Assembly (NCBI GenBank): GCA_022432975.1
Contig: CM039506.1
Coordinates: forward strand, 17,620,121 to 17,684,120
DNA length: 64,000 nt
Reading direction: 5' to 3'
DNA from: Begonia masoniana
Lineage: Eukaryota > Streptophyta > Magnoliopsida > Cucurbitales > Begoniaceae
Part shown: positions 23,897-35,236 of the stretch, in pieces
Layout: every line of letters starts with the position of its first letter
How positions within the stretch are numbered: the first letter of the stretch is position 1
The notes under the pieces: generated by a model
What the model was told of the DNA's origin: nothing
The model's input: only the letters and a program-made list of their open reading frames with translations
Databases searched by the model: none
Made by a program: the position numbers and the translations under genes

Positions 23897-24687
23897 CTAC
23901 ACCACGGAACACAAAACATCAGCCTAATGCTTAGTAAGTAGGGAAATATGCATACAACAAACATAATGCAACACAACCCCTAACAGATGAAGTTTCTACT
24001 CGCTCAGTTGCTGTTCTTTCGTTTGCTACTCGTTGTTCATTCACAGAACCGAAGCTCATCACACATGCTAACATCGCACCTTAACGCGACTGGGCAACTC
24101 ACACAGAGTCCCTCGCAGGTGTCCAACTCACACAAAGTCCCTCGCAAGTGCCACCCTAACGCGACTGGGCAACTCACACAGAGTCCCTCGCAGGTGTCCA
24201 ACTCACACAGAGTCCCTCGCAAGTGCCACCCTAACGCGACTGGGCAACTCACACAGAGTCCCTCGCAGGTGTCCAACTCACACAGAGTCCCTCACAAGTG
24301 CCACCCTAACGCGACTTGGCAACTCACACAGAGTCCCTCACAGGTGTCACTCTAACGCGACTGGGCGACTCTACTACAGTCCTTCGCAGGTACCACCTTA
24401 ACGCGACGTGACAACTCCCATGGAGTTACCCGTAGGTGCTACCCTAACGCGACTAGGCAACTCCAACACAAACCATCTTACGACTCAACTCACACCATCC
24501 ATTACGGTTCAAGCTCACCATGCAAAACCCTGCTTAAAACTCGTTTGTCGTAGTTTGAAAACCGTGATGCATGTCACACAAAAACTCAACACAAATCCAA
24601 ACAAAACAACCAAACAAAGCAAACAACCAATTCCCTACCGTTCCATGGTGTAGGCCCGAAGGCAAACAACACACATCCGCTACTTAC
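23897..24687 (-). other. Putative LTR intron, family D
   Basis: Minus-strand donor ATCCAG|GTAAGTAGCGG at 24687; acceptor GTGGTGTAG ends at 23897. CCTACACCATGGAAC (24654-24640) can pair with GTTCCGTGGTGTAGG (23910-23896) with one G-U pair. The equivalent in the partner LTR is 30239-31029. Splicing is inferred from motifs only. Confidence 0.45.
24078..24420. repeat. Tandem array, about 75-bp unit (ACGCGACTGGGCAACTCACA type)
   Basis: Each unit contains two related halves (CAACTCACACAGAGTCCCTC then GCAGGTG or GCAAGTG). About four to five units, degenerating to the right. The homologous array in the partner LTR is at 30420-30700. It lies within the putative LTR intron. Confidence 0.8.
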
Positions 24688-25359
24688 CTGGATTCCTTGT
24701 GCGTGCTCGTAATTATATGCCCAGTTAGCCAAATCGTTCACTCGTCAATCTAACATAATAAAAGAGAAATCACTTAGCAATACACTAACCATAGGTTTTA
24801 ACCAACTTTTCAACCTAACATACAAAACCTAAAATTCCTAGATTTTCTATCGTCCAACCAAATTACTCGCTCGATTACCTAAATAACGAAAACGCAATTT
24901 AGAACTTTACTAATGAACTCAAAAGCAATTATTAACCTAAACTAACTAAAACTATCACACAATCCCTTCCTCAAAACACAAAACCCAAATTGTGCACCAT
25001 TTTGACTGTCAAACTTCAAACGGTCGTAACTCCCTCGTTTTTCAACGGATTTCGATGTGCCACCCCAATCTGTAAACCTCTACACGTCTACTATCCATTG
25101 AAACACTCAAATTATCCAAACAAACAACTTGGATCAACCGAAATAACCAAAACAGATTCGGCCAACTTTCTCCCAAAAACCGGTTTTCACACACTTAACT
25201 CCAATCTTCAATCTAACCCTAAAATCAACCTAAACCAATCCATCTAACAATTAAATCCTCAAATCTAGAAAGAAAACGAACCCCTAAACTCAATTTTTCG
25301 GAGTGCTCCCTTTAGGGTTTTCAAACCCTCACCAAAACCACTCAAAACCCTACTAAAAC

Positions 25360-25945
25360 TGTAACGACCGCCCAGCTGTACGTTGCTGGCACGTCATCCC
25401 GTTCTAGATCTCACCATACGCGGGGTCAAGTCGTGCAGGTCCCACCGATGGGCTAGCTGCCACGTGTGTCCCCTCAGGGCCGTCCACGTGTACTCACGAT
25501 CTTCCCTCTCCCTGCAGAGGGTTTTTGCCTTCTGCCCCACTCGAACCCAGTACCTCAGGGACTAGTACCTAGGCTACAAGTGAGGAGTACCACTTGAGTT
25601 AGTAGCGCTACGGCACCGGATCCCATCAGAACTCCGAAGTTAAACGTACTTCGGCGAGAGTAGTACCAGGTTGGGTGACCAACTGGGAAGTCCTCCTGTG
25701 CACTAGCTCAAGTGGTACTCCTCACTTGTAGCCTAGGTACTAGTCCCTGAGGTACTGGGTTTGAGTGAGGGAGAAGGCAAAAACCCTCTGCAGGGAGAGG
25801 GAAGATCGTGAGTACACGTGGACGGCCCTGAGGGGACACACGTGGCAGCTAGCCCATCGGTGGGACCTGCACGACTTGACCCCGCGTATGGTGAGATCTA
25901 GAACGGGGTGACGTGCCAGCAACGTACAGCTGGGCGGTCGTTACA
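25360..25945. mobile_element. Palindromic 5S/tRNA-like element with TG...CA ends
   Basis: The element begins TGTAACGACCGCCC and ends GGGCGGTCGTTACA, flanked by AAAAC (25355-25359 and 25946-25950). The sister LTR has the empty site with a single AAAAC (31694-31702 region). The left arm (25360-25603) and right arm (25703-25945) are inverted copies with about five differences in 244 bp. The 100-bp centre is 5S rRNA-like. On each arm, reading outward from the centre, there is a tRNA-like box A (TAGCTCAAGTGG at right) and a box B-like GGGTTYGAGTG. The 5S part shares changes with the Cassandra copies at 63129-63943. A 5-bp duplication and TG/CA ends imply retroviral-type integration. Confidence 0.85.
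25598..25712 (+). ncRNA. 5S rRNA-derived core of the palindromic element
   Basis: The order of 5S landmarks is kept: CACCGGATCCCATCAGAACT, CCGAAGTTAAACGTACTTCG (box A region), GCGAGAGTAGTACCAGG, TTGGGTGACC (intermediate element region) and GGGAAGTCCTC (box C region). The ends diverge from a real 5S gene and there is no T-run terminator after it. It is a transposon-borne relic, possibly with pol III promoter function. Confidence 0.8.
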
Positions 25946-26259
25946 AAAACACCAATAATCACTACCTATATGCATACTACATGAAACCCATTCAAAAGCA
26001 TACCTCAATCTTGGAGAAAAATGAAGAACAAGAGGAGGGAGAACTCCTTCCTTGCTAGCCCATCGGTGGGACCTGCACGACTTGACCCCGCGTATGGTGA
26101 GATCTAGAACGGGGTGACGTGCCAGCAACGTACAGCTGGGCGGTCGTTACAAAAACACCAATAATCACTACCTATATGCATACTACATGAAACCCATTCA
26201 AAAGCATACCTCAATCTTGGAGAAAAATGAAGAACAAGAGGAGGGAGAACTCCTTCCTT
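25848..26259. repeat. 206-bp tandem duplication across the palindrome edge
   Basis: 25848-26053 is repeated at 26054-26259. The unit includes the last 98 bp of the palindromic element, its right target duplication and 108 bp of LTR sequence. It therefore arose after the insertion. Confidence 0.9.
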
Positions 26260-26812
26260 GCTGCTGCAAAAGTCGTGGAAAAAGGGTGAAGAAGAAGACA
26301 ACCCTTTTTTCCCCTTTTTATTTCTTTAATTTTTTTATAAAATTACCATTAAGCCCACCCTTGTCTTCCTTTGATTTTCCACGTGGAAGACACCAATAAT
26401 GACCATCTTTAATCACTTTCTCCCATTTCCATTTCTATTGGTTAATGACTTTGACTTTTCTACAAAATTCCTATTGGTTAAATTTGCACACACTTAACTT
26501 TTCAAACCCTTTTCTTTATGCATTTAATAACCTTGTACACTTACATTTAAACCCTCATTTCCTCACTCCTTAGCAACCAACGTAACCCATCCTTTTTCAT
26601 TCACTTTTGACTACATTGTGATTGGTTGAAAGAAGTGGACTTTTCAACTCAAAATTATCCACCAATCTCATTTGAGTTTGACTTGTCAAACTCTCCACTT
26701 CTCATTTCTCTTCTAATACACTTCAATGGGCAATCCTAATCTCGAATACCTAAACCCTCATGCTTGACCTAAACTAGGCTACATACGCTCTGGGAAAATT
26801 TCGGGTGTTACA

Positions 26813-28154
26813 ATCCCCCCTCCTTACAAAAATTTTATCCTCAAAATTTGTGGTACCTTAATAATCCTTCAACTTACTCTCTCTAAACTATCATCCTATC
26901 TTTGCACGTTCGAACTTTACATCTTATAGCTCGACTACATATACATACTACCAATGATGACTAAATTTAAGCACTCATCATTTCTACTCATGACTCCTCT
27001 GTCGTGAATTAATTTCTCATTTCATACTTCCCTATCTCTGAAATATTTGCATAAATTACTTGACCCTCCAAGGCTAACGCTACCTCCATAGCACAAAACT
27101 AAGAACATAATAAACAATCATCGTACTCTAACTCCTAAATTTCAATTTTCTTCTACTCTAACATTTCATTCCTAATTTATCGCTCCCTAACATCTCACAC
27201 CTAATTACCTCAAACAATCACGATATGTCAGTGGTCATTCAAATACCATTCTCCAACTCCCGGTCATCATCAAACGCTATCAACGTTTTACATCTACGTT
27301 ATCTCGATCCTCTCTCTCTTCGTCCCACAACCTAACCTTAACTTGTATAAAATTTTCAAATTTTATCCCATGTCTAAGTTTCCATATCTACGCCTTCATA
27401 ACTCTCTCTCAATTTCAACTTACTTCTAAGTTTACTTGTATGAACTCTCCTTCGTTCTTCATCCATATCTTTTAAATTCCTCAATCCGCTTCACACTAAT
27501 TGCATTTTCCTTCTATTCTATTCTCTTTTGACTTCAAGTTTCCTTTCTACTCAATTACCATCATTACTTACTTGTCACTTTCCTATCACTCTCATCTCTT
27601 ATCATTTCCCCAAAATCATAACACAACACAACTCTCACATCATTGAACTTAATCACTAAACTTAATCTATCTAACCAATACTTCAGTCATCACCAAACAC
27701 TCACGATTTATTTACGTCTAAACTAACTCTTTCATACTATTAACCCAATATTTTAAATGGCGTACCACCCCTTTAATTTCAACTCCAAAATTTTATATTA
27801 AAACTTCCATCACTCTTCGTTAAGAATGAACTAATCTCTTTTTTTTTTTTTCATCCAACATTCAGTAGCTAACCTAGCAACTCTTAACTTACATTCTAAC
27901 TTACATTCATTACTACTCGAGTTCTAGCTTACATTCTATTCTTAAGCTTCTCCACTCTTAAACGTATTAATTCCTTCCTAAGCTATCCATAAAATCAATG
28001 GTTTCGATCTCGTTACGTAAGAGTCAAATCTCCGAACCTTTCTAACTTAACCTTATCATTAACAAATGGTTTCACTACTTTTTTTTCCTAAGACGGTACC
28101 CAATTCTCTAAAGATCAACTATCTTTATTCAACTTATTTTACCTTTTGGCTGGT
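26813..28154 (-). mobile_element. Non-coding 3' internal region of family D
   Basis: On the minus strand this lies between the gag stop and the LTR. It ends with TTTTGAGGATAAAATTTTTG, then AAGGAGGGGGGAT as polypurine tract. No protease, reverse transcriptase or integrase motif is visible. Strongly pyrimidine-rich on the plus strand. Confidence 0.7.
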
Positions 28155-29183
28155 TCATGTAGCTGGTCCTTTCTTTGCTACGGGGCAGTCTGTAGCTATA
28201 TGACCGGGTTGATTACACTTAAAGCATCTAGTAGCTTGGGGCGTCGGACAATCTCTAGAGATGTGGCCAGCTTCGAAACAATTGTAGCACTTCCCTGAAT
28301 ACTGTCCACACTTCTCCGGATGGACTTTCAGGCATTTGGGACATTGGGGGTATCCTCGCTTCTTCAATTGTTTTGGCTTCTTTCCTTTTCTCTGTTCATT
28401 CAAAAGTTCTCCCGGCCTTTTCATCCCCTGAAGCTGTGAAGAAGATCCATCACCGTCCATCTGAGTTGTAATTCCCGTGAATACTTGACCCAGAACTTCT
28501 GCCGGTCTAATCACTTTACCAGCAGCTTCCTCTACCTCTATGGCCTTGGCCACCACTCGAGAAAATGGTATTCCTTCCACTCCGAATGTCTTTACCAGCA
28601 CCTCAATTTCTGGCCTCAAGCCCTGCACAAATTGAAATATTTTGTCGTCTTCTCGACTAACTAGGTGGTTGGCAAATCGGGACAACGATTCAAACTGCTG
28701 AATATACTCCCCAACCGATCCTGTTTGCTTTAATGCCATGAATTCTTTACGCTTAGCAGCTTGGACTTTCTTGTTGTAATACTTGTCGAAAAACAACTCC
28801 TTGAACTCTTCCCATGTCATAACATGAATATCTGTGGTAGCCTTCATCGTCTCCCACCAGCTTTGGGCATCGGTAGAAAGGTGGAATGTTGCACACTTCA
28901 CCTTATTTGTTTCCTCTACCTCAGCGACATTAAACATATTCTCGATGGTGCATATCCAACTCTCGGCAGTTATCGGATCTGTCAAACGGCCTTCAAATGC
29001 CGGAGGCTTCAATCCCCGAAATCTCTCTCCGCTAGAACTTATTCCCCGATTTATCATAACCCCAAACATTTCAGCTTGCCTCCCAACCATCTCTGCAAGC
29101 TGCCTTACTGACTCCTCCAATGGGTTTCTAAGTGGTTCCGGTTCATTTCTAGGTCGTTCGGGTTGTCTTGGGTTCCTCGGCAT
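28155..29183 (-). CDS. Intact Gag of a gag-only LTR element (family D)
   Basis: 342 codons uninterrupted, ATG at 29183 just after a leader-intron acceptor (TTGTACAG at 29196). Residues about 55-225 match the plant Ty3/gypsy capsid domain ([51 protein letters not shown]). A basic linker follows, then two CCHC knuckles: CYNCFEAGHISRDC (C299, C302, H307, C312) and CFKCNQPGHIATDC (C320, C323, H328, C333). The frame stops right after the second knuckle and no pol follows. This is the layout of TR-GAG type non-autonomous elements. Gag would form particles and package RNA; enzymes must come in trans, perhaps from an element like the one at 35237. Confidence 0.9.
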   Translation of the reverse strand: MPRNPRQPERPRNEPEPLRNPLEESVRQLAEMVGRQAEMFGVMINRGISSSGERFRGLKPPAFEGRLTDPITAESWICTIENMFNVAEVEETNKVKCATFHLSTDAQSWWETMKATTDIHVMTWEEFKELFFDKYYNKKVQAAKRKEFMALKQTGSVGEYIQQFESLSRFANHLVSREDDKIFQFVQGLRPEIEVLVKTFGVEGIPFSRVVAKAIEVEEAAGKVIRPAEVLGQVFTGITTQMDGDGSSSQLQGMKRPGELLNEQRKGKKPKQLKKRGYPQCPKCLKVHPEKCGQYSGKCYNCFEAGHISRDCPTPQATRCFKCNQPGHIATDCPVAKKGPAT

Positions 29184-29195
29184 TTAGTTCTAAAC

Positions 29196-29258
29196 CTGTA
29201 CAAGATTAAAACAATCTAATCTTAGTTATAAACTAACTAAAGTTAAAGAAATACTTAC
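29196..29258 (-). other. Putative leader intron between PBS and gag, family D
   Basis: Minus strand: donor CGACT|GTAAGTAT at 29258, acceptor TCTTGTACAG ending at 29196, 12 nt before the gag ATG. 63 nt is short but feasible for plants. Family A (54284-54347) and the Tekay-like element (39734-39793) have the same arrangement. Confidence 0.45.
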
Positions 29259-29326
29259 AGTCGGTGAAGCACATTGCATGGTGGCCGGCATTGTCGGGTA
29301 ATCCTTTGAACGAATCGACCATTTTT

Positions 29327-29338
29327 CTCTGATACCAT
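29327..29338 (-). other. Primer-binding site, initiator tRNA-Met type
   Basis: GATGGTATCAGAG on the minus strand, two bases inside the LTR end at 29341. Confidence 0.8.
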
Positions 29339-29340
29339 CT

Positions 29341-32300
29341 TGTAATGCCCCGAACCCGCCCCGGCTCGGTGCGCTACGTTTGCAAACCGATCCCGCGTTT
29401 AAAATATCATTTAAAACTAATTTTAGTAAATTTTTACAACTTGTTTTCGGGTTTTTCGAACCCTCAAAATTTATTGGAAAACGGGCCCAAAATACGTTTA
29501 AAATACGTCAAAGAAATGTGGGCCAAAACATTTTAGAAATAGGGAAAATTTGAAAAAAAATGAAAAACGGGCTCAAAGGGGTGCTGGGCGCGCGCGCCTG
29601 TGCGCCCCACCGCGACCGTTCGCAGTCCGAAGCCCGACCGATCGGGCCTCCTCGGGTTTTCTCGACCCAAAACGCATAAAAACCTTCTATTTTGACCCCT
29701 TTTGACCTTTCCCCACTTTTCCTCATATTTCTCCACCCCGAACACCTCCAAAATTCACGAAACTTTAACCATACCTCCCCGACACTCGAACCTTCAATTC
29801 CCGTAAAAATTTTAGAAAACCGACTTCAACCAAATATAAATAAAAATAGCGAACTTAAACCCGACGTCGTTTGTTTTAAAATCAATATGGACGGCATAAC
29901 GCCTAAATCCTTTAAAACCAAAACCTGCAATATAAAACCCGAGAATATATAGTTTAAATCCTCAAAATACCACCACCATTACTCAACAACCCAACGACTC
30001 GAAATCTTTAAAAATTCATTACGAAAACCTTTATAAAAACCACGTGCCGACACGTATCAAATCTCCCAGTCACCAACTAGATATATCAAAAATACCAAAA
30101 TAATAATCATCACTCACAACCCTCCGAAGACCATGATCGAGACGCCCCGACAACTGCCTGCACCGGCATGCCCTGCACATCACCAACTGCGCTCCCATCC
30201 TAGCTTCCTTAGGCCCTCACCTGTACTTTCGTCTACACCTACACCACGGAACACAAAACATCAGCCTAATGCTTAGTAAGTAGGGAAATATGCATAAAAC
30301 AAACATAATGCAACACAACCCCTAACAGATGAGGTTTCTACTCGCTCAGTTGCTGTTCTTTCGTTTGCTACTCGTTGTTCATTCACAGAACCGAAGCTCA
30401 TCACACATGCTAACATCGCACCTTAACGCGACTGGGCAACTCACACAGAGTCCCTCGCAGGTGTCCAACTCACACAAAGTCCCTCGCAAGTGCCACCCTA
30501 ACGCGACTGGGCAACTCACACAGAGTCCCTCGCAGGTGTCCAACTCACACAGAGTCCTTCGCAAGTGTCACCCTAATGCGACTAGGCAACTCACACAGAG
30601 TCCCTCGCAGGTGTCCAACTCACACAGAGTCCCTCGCAAGTGCAAACCCTAACGCGACTGCAACTCACACAGAGTCCCTCGCAGGTGTCACTCTAACGCG
30701 ACTGGGCGACTCTACTACAGTCCCTCGTAGGTACAACCTTAACGCGACGTGACAACTCCCATGGAGTTACCCGCAGGTGCTACCCTAACGCGACTAGGCG
30801 ACTCCAACACAAACCATCTTACGACTCAACTCACACCATCCATTACGGTTCAAGCTTACCATGCAAAACCATGCTTAAAACTCGTTTGTCGTAGTTTGAA
30901 AACCGTGATGCATGTCACACAAAAAACTCAACACAAAACCAAACAAAACAATCAAACAAAGCAAACAACCAATTCCCTACCGTTCCATGGTGTAGGCCCA
31001 AAGGCAAACCACACACATCCGCTACTTACCTGGATTCCTTGTGCGTGCTCGTAATTATATGCCCAGTTAGCCAAATCGTTCACTCGTTAATCTAACATAA
31101 TAAAAGAGAAATCACTTAGCAATACACTAACCATAGGTTTTAACCAACTTTTCAACCTAACATACAAAACTCAAAATTCCTAGATTTTCTATCGTCCAAC
31201 CAAATTACTCGCTCGATTACCTAAATAACGAAATCGCAACTTAGAACTTTACTAATGAACTCAAAAGCAATTCTTAACCTAAACTAACTAAAACTATCAC
31301 ACAATCCCTTCCTCAAAACACAAAACCCGAATTGTGCACCATTTTGACCGTCAAACTTCAAACGGTCGTAACTCCCTCGTTTTTCAACGGATTTCGACGT
31401 GCCACCCCAATCTGTAAACCTCTACACGTCTACTATCCATTGAAACACTCAAATCAACAAAACAAACAACTTGGCTCAACCGAAATAACCAAAACAGATT
31501 CGGCCAGCTTTCTCCCCAAAACCGGTTTTCACACACTTAACTCCAATCTTCAATCTAACCCTAAAATCAACCTAAACCAATCCATCTAACAATTAAATCC
31601 TCAAATCTAGAAAGAAAACCAACCCCTAAACTCAATTTTTCGGAGTGCTCCCTTTAGGGTTTCCAAACCCTCACCAAAACCACTCAAAACCCCACTAAAA
31701 CACCAATAATCACTACCTATATGCATACTACATGAAACCCATTCAAAAGCATACCTCAATCTTGGAGAAAAGTGAAGAACAAGAGGAGGGAGAACTCCCT
31801 CCTTGCTGCTGCAAAAGTCTTGGAAAAAGGGTGAAGAAGAAGACAACCCTTTTTTCCCCTTTTTATTTCTTTAATTTTTTTGTAAAATTACCATTAAGCC
31901 CACCCTTGTCTTCCTTTGATTTCCCACGTGGAAGACACCAATAATGACCATCTTCAACCACTTTCTCCCATTTCCATTTCTATTGGTTAATGACTTTGAC
32001 TTTTCTACAAAATTCCTATTGGTTAAATTTGCACACACTTAACTTTTCAAACCCTTTTCTTTATGCATTTAATAACCTTGTACACTTACATTTAAACCCT
32101 CATTTCCTCACTCCTTAGCAACCAACGTAACCCATCCTTTTTCATTCACTTTTGACTACATTGTGATTGGTTGAAAGAAGTGGACTTTTCAACTCAAAAT
32201 TATCCACCAATCTCATTTGAGTTTGACTTGTCAAACTCTCCACTTCTCATTTCTCTTCTAATACACTTCAATGGGCAATCCTAATCTCGAATACCTAAAC

Positions 32301-32357
32301 CCTCATGCTTGACCTAAACTAGGCTACATACGCTCTGGGAAAATTTCGGGTGTTACA
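29341..32357 (-). mobile_element. Family D 5' LTR (minus strand)
   Basis: 3017 bp, from TGTAACACCCGAAATTTTCC (32357) to GGGGCATTACA (29341). It lacks the palindromic element and the GC block is shorter (29578-29612). Putative intron 30239-31029; tandem array 30420-30700. Confidence 0.85.
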
Positions 32358-32600
32358 ATCCACCCTCCTTACAAAAATTTTGTCCTCAAAATTTGTGGTA
32401 CCTTAATAATCCTTCAACTTACTCTCTCTAAACTATCATCCTATCTTTGCACGTTCGAACTTTACATCTTATAGCTCGACTACATATACATACTACCAAT
32501 GATGACTAAATTTAAGCACTCATCATTTCTACTCATGACTCCTCTGTCGTGAATTAATTTCTCATTTCATACTTCCCTATCTCTGAAATATTCGCATAAA
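32358..32600 (-). mobile_element. Second partial internal region of family D
   Basis: Nearly identical to 26813-27055 (polypurine tract, TTTTGAGGACAAAATTTT and on). So the order is LTR-internal-LTR-internal, as expected after unequal recombination between LTRs. It breaks off near 32600 into family A LTR sequence. Confidence 0.8.
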
Positions 32601-32690
32601 GTAATTAGTCTTTAAAGGTTACAGATATGGATTTAATACCGAGTCTATTCTCTCACGATTGATGAATGAATGAAAAAGGAAATGATTGGA
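32601..32690 (+). mobile_element. Family A LTR fragment, left part
   Basis: AAAGTAATTAGTCTTTAAAGG and on to GAATGAATGAAAAAGGAAATG match 11085-11165. The LTR is interrupted by the Athila-type element and resumes at 54064. Confidence 0.8.
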
Positions 32691-32959
32691 TGATAACTCT
32701 AAATTTAGAGTTATTTTATACTATCTTTATTTAATTTAACTTGTATGATTTGAGTGAATTTTAGAAAAAATTGGGGGAATTTACTATAATTGCTACATGA
32801 TCAGCCTCATGATTAAATTTAAATATATTTCATGCATATTTTATATTAAAAGCAGATTTTCAACATTAATTCGAATTTTATATTTTGAATGCATAGTAAT
32901 TAGCGGGAAAATGTAAAAATGGGATATCGGTGTTTTAATAGAAAATCAATGAAGATTAC

Positions 32960-35201
32960 TGTAACGCCCCGAGTTATCTGAACCCGGTTCGCTACTCATT
33001 ACTTGACCATGACTAAGAAATTTCAAATAAATTTAAAACTTCATTCGACATACAAAATTTGACGTTTACTAAACGTTCAAAACATTTGAAAACTTTGCAG
33101 CGGAAAAATTATTTAAAACTACAATGGGGTTAAACCAGCGGTGAAAATATTGTTGGAAAGATTAATGGAAATATTTCAAGTGTCCGGTCAAAAGAATTAA
33201 GATTTTAAGTGATAGACTACTCAAGGAATTACAAGAGTCGAATTCATCTGCCGACGACAAAGTCAACAGAAGAAGCAGAAGTAGAAAACCAAAGGCTTCT
33301 GCCGATGACGTCTACACGACTTCACCCACAACTTCATCTGCCGATGAAGTCGTGAGAGCTTCATACACCACTTCATCTGCCGATGAAGTCAACATAACTT
33401 CATCTGCCGATGAAGTCAGCGCAATTTCATCTCTCAATAGATAAACACACGACATCTTCCGATAACAACAATATGACTCCTTCCGATAGAATTAAAACAT
33501 ACACTACATCTTCCGATTCACTAAACGACAAACAGATTACTCTACATCTTCCGATTCACTAAACGACAAACAGATTACTCTACATCTTCCGATTCGCTAA
33601 ACGACAAACCCCCTTAACTCTCTCAGACTACACCTGCCGACACGTGCTTCTCACACGACTCCTTAAGGCATTTGCCGATAGACTTTCATCTTCCGACAGA
33701 CTGACACACCACATCTACCGATAGACTTCTTTCTTCCGATAGACATCAACACGATTTCCTTCCACAGAACGCAATAAACCTCTACACATATCCACTGATA
33801 CAAAAATTATTCAATTCCTACCAATGGACTAAACAACCTGTCTATAACCCGAGAAAACTTCGACTATCTAACAGACTTAAAACATTTTACCAAAAAAATC
33901 CATTCATAACACTCCAAGTCATTGTATTGATCAAAATCAGTAAAAACATGAAAATCAGAAATTCTCGAAAACAAAGTCAAATAGCTGTAATCTCATTTAC
34001 TAAAAAAAACTTCATATACTCGATTAAATCATTATCCACTAAACCTCCACATCTGTAGACAACCTGCTAAACCGCCCCATCAGTTACCATGCCGAAGCCT
34101 GAATGCACTCCTCCAACGTCCACTATTCCTCAACACGATCAGGAGACACACCTGCTAACACTTCTTCACCTACATCACAAAACTCATCTATTAGCCTAAT
34201 GCTAAGTAAGTAAAGCAGTATATGAATGAAGTAAAATGCTGAACTTAAACTCCTAAATATGCAGTTTCTATTTTTCTCATCTCAGTGGCATACGCATTCG
34301 TTCATAACATGATCTGATCCCATAGTTCCCTTGGGAGTGGGATCAATTCTCCCAATGTCTACATCCTCCTACTTAATTAAGGGGCAGATGAATTCCCTTA
34401 ACACTTGATCTGATCCCATGGTTCCCTTGGGAGTGGGATCAATTCTCCCAATGTCTAAATCCCTTCATAAGTTAAGGGGTGGATTAGTTCCCTTAATAGC
34501 TTGTCTGTCGCATACAGTTCATACCTTACCATTCCTTACATGAAATTCATTTTCGTAACTTTTAACAAAACATGATGCATGGACAATAGAAACATTCAAG
34601 CATACATAAACCTACTGTTTTGTGATGTAGGCCCGAAGGCACAAGCAATACTTTACTTACCTGGCTCCTGGAAATCTGTCTGGTTGCTAGCTACTTCGGA
34701 GGTCTGTTCACCTAAGTTCATACAGAATATAAATCAAGGCTTCACTAAACCTTTCAAAATATCAAACAGCGGTTCGAGAAATCTAGTTAGAAACTCTACT
34801 ACCCGAGCATTCCTACTTATCGCTAAAACCCGAATCTACACTCAATCTCAGCATCCTCAAAATCCTCACATTGCAATCCTCCAGGCATTTCACCACTATA
34901 CCACAAGAGAAATAAGGAAAAGAAACTTACCTAAGTCGAAGGAGAACCGAGCGAGGAGAATCGCCTAGAGAGCTCGGCTGCTTGAGCTGAAAGTTTCCGA
35001 AGAGAAGAGTATGAGAGGGGGAGTGGCGGCTACAGTGCAATAAACCCAACCCTTATCCTTAAATACGTTACCCAACTTTTGAACATTGTAAATTACTCTA
35101 ATACCCTTAACAAGTTGTTCAATAACCTTATTTAATTCATTACCTAGTCAAGTGTATTACTTTAATAATAAAAGGCTGGTTCGATAGAACCAGGTGCTAC
35201 A
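32960..35201 (-). mobile_element. Tekay-like element, 3' LTR (minus strand)
   Basis: 2242 bp, TGTAGCACCTGG...GGGCGTTACA on the minus strand. By eye I count about six substitutions and a few short indels against the other LTR, so the insertion is young. Contains GCCGATGAAGTC-type short repeats (33240-33620), a doubled block of about 90 bp (34314-34500) and a putative intron (34170-34660) whose ends carry CCTACATCACAAAAC and its perfect complement. Confidence 0.95.
34170..34660 (-). other. Putative LTR intron, Tekay-like element
   Basis: Minus strand: donor GCCAG|GTAAGTAAAG at 34660; branchpoint-like CTTAGCATTAGGC; acceptor TTTTGTGATGTAG ending at 34170. CCTACATCACAAAAC (34631-34617) pairs perfectly with GTTTTGTGATGTAGG (34183-34169). 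Repeated at 41084-41574 in the other LTR. Confidence 0.45.
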
Positions 35202-35220
35202 ATCTACCCTCCATAAAAGA
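35202..35220 (-). other. Polypurine tract of the Tekay-like element
   Basis: TTTTATGGAGGGTAGAT on the minus strand directly before the LTR; just upstream is TTTTGAGGACAAAATT. Confidence 0.75.
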
Positions 35221-35236
35221 ATTTTGTCCTCAAAAT

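Larger units (their letters stand above)
22963..26812 (-). mobile_element. Family D 3' LTR (minus strand), with nested palindromic element
   Basis: Reads on the minus strand from TGTAACACCCGAAATTTTCC (26812) to GGGGCGTTACA (22963). Excluding the nested element and a 206-bp duplication it is close to the 3017 bp of the partner LTR at 29341-32357. It contains a GC-rich block (23205-23270), a tandem array (24078-24420) and the LTR intron module (23897-24687). Confidence 0.85.

Noticed and set aside
23987..24355. Repeat-rich 122-codon open frame as a protein (also at 30329)
   Set aside because: It is the translated tandem array of a family D LTR; composition follows the DNA repeat.
25598..25712. 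Functional 5S rRNA gene
   Set aside because: Diverged at both ends, no terminator, and embedded in an inverted-repeat insertion with a target duplication.
34579..34968. 129-codon open frame as a gene (also at 41493)
   Set aside because: Identical because it is LTR sequence; it crosses the putative intron boundary and has no protein-like features.
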